Origin: Silurus meridionalis | Taxonomy: Eukaryota > Chordata > Actinopteri > Siluriformes > Siluridae | Length of the DNA stretch: 64,000 bases | Assembly: GCF_014805685.1 (NCBI RefSeq) | Contig: NC_060892.1 | Span: 16,597,990-16,661,989, forward strand | Direction: 5' to 3' | In this document: positions 63,457-64,000 of the stretch, piece by piece | Position numbering within the stretch: the stretch's first letter is position 1 | How the letters are laid out: each line of letters opens with the position of its first letter | The notes under the pieces: model-generated | Databases searched by the model: none | Told to the model about the DNA's origin: nothing | Seen by the model: only the letters and a program-made list of their open reading frames with translations | Made by a program: the position numbers and the translations under genes

Positions 63457-64000
63457 TGCCCTCCACGATTATTGGCACCCCTGTTTAAGATGTGGTCGTG
63501 GACCTCTAAAAATTCTCCTTTTTCTTAAAACAACATAGAACCCAAATGCAAAAAAAGAGAAAAATCCAACCTTTTATTTAAGTACATTACTTTGGTGGTA
63601 AAAAAATCACACATTTAGAAAAAGGGACTTTTAATTAGTGATTCATGATTTCCTGTTTCCCTGGGGTATAAATATGACGTGACACAGAGGCCTAATTCTC
63701 TTACCCATTTGTCAACATGGCAAAGACAAGAGAACACACCATTCAAGTAAGGCAGATGTGTGTCGACCTTCATAAGTCAGGCAATGGCTACAAGAAAATA
63801 GCCACTCGCCTTAACTTGCCGGTATCTACAGTCAGAGGAATCATTAAGAAGTTTAAAACAACTGGAACAGTGACCAACAAGGCTGGAAGAGGTCCCAAGT
63901 TTATCTTGCCACAACGCACAGTGAGGAGGATGGTAAGAGAAGTAAAAAAATTTCCCAAGCTCACCGTCACAGAATTGCATCAAAGAGTGGCATCTTGGGG
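63454..64000 (+). mobile_element. second Tc1 copy, cut by window end, inner repeat deleted
   Basis: Starts CAGTGCCCTCCACGATTATT after TA. The first 165 bp appear identical to the copy at 22,784. About 120 bp (matching about 22,954-23,071 of that copy), including the inner direct repeat, are missing after ACACATTTAGAAAAA. The right half lies outside. Confidence 0.94.
63717..64000 (+). CDS. Tc1 transposase, N-terminal part (continues past window)
   Basis: Open from ATG 63,717 to the window edge (94 codons): MAKTREHTIQVRQMCVDLHK, GNGYKKIATRLNLPVSTVRG, TNKAGRGPKFILPQRTVRRM and ELHQRVASWG. This is the paired-like DNA-binding half with its basic hook. It is nearly identical to the 23,165 copy. The catalytic half, and so whether the gene is intact, cannot be seen. 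Confidence 0.85.
   Translation, partial: MAKTREHTIQVRQMCVDLHKSGNGYKKIATRLNLPVSTVRGIIKKFKTTGTVTNKAGRGPKFILPQRTVRRMVREVKKFPKLTVTELHQRVASW

Overview
The window is vertebrate genomic DNA, almost certainly from a teleost fish. It is AT-rich, full of (CA)n, (TA)n and tetranucleotide microsatellites, and carries Tc1, RTE, DIRS and hAT-like elements and MITEs of the types common in ray-finned fishes. The repeat mix resembles otophysan fishes such as catfishes, but that is a guess from memory of repeat families and not a species call. There are no prokaryotic genes, no CRISPR array and no recognisable tRNA or rRNA.

The only host gene I can support is plekha7 on the + strand. It is recovered as 23 coding exons from 8,613 to 59,597. 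All have consensus GT/AG borders and matching phases, giving about 3.55 kb of uninterrupted coding sequence (about 1,183 codons). The first visible exon is the second half of the second WW domain, so the promoter, start codon and first WW domain lie upstream of the window. The exons then encode the PH domain (20,727-31,487), a long low-complexity linker (35,040-38,348), a short cassette-like exon (42,045), a coiled-coil block (43,324-50,998), a proline-rich segment (51,166-52,746) and the C-terminal region (56,902-59,597). The true terminal exon is uncertain; one weak candidate is at 59,829. Plekha7 is known as an adherens-junction adaptor linking p120-catenin/E-cadherin to microtubule minus ends, and in zebrafish (as Hadp1) it affects heart function.

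Everything else is introns and flank filled with repeats. Layout: 1-8,612 intron with a decayed Tc1-like transposase and a short hAT-like element; 8.7-17.6 kb intron with LINE tails, CA arrays, a MITE split by a DIRS fragment, and a palindromic TA-site element; 22.8-24.4 kb a full-length but frameshifted Tc1; 28.1-31.2 kb an RTE LINE with nested repeats; 39.4-42 kb nested MITEs and a 1.7 kb C-poor minisatellite; 48.06-49.29 kb an RTE deletion derivative with a 13-bp target duplication; 52.3-56.5 kb pyrimidine-rich tandem arrays; 60.1-64.0 kb a nested pile of hAT-like MITE, Tc1-like ends, a DIRS element and a second Tc1 copy running off the window.

I found no new multi-gene system. The most interesting signals are the nested transposon junctions (reciprocal LINE/repeat nesting, a double-hairpin MITE with a perfect 8-bp duplication, an inverted DIRS junction), strand-asymmetric minisatellites inside the transcription unit, and microsatellites placed directly at plekha7 splice sites.
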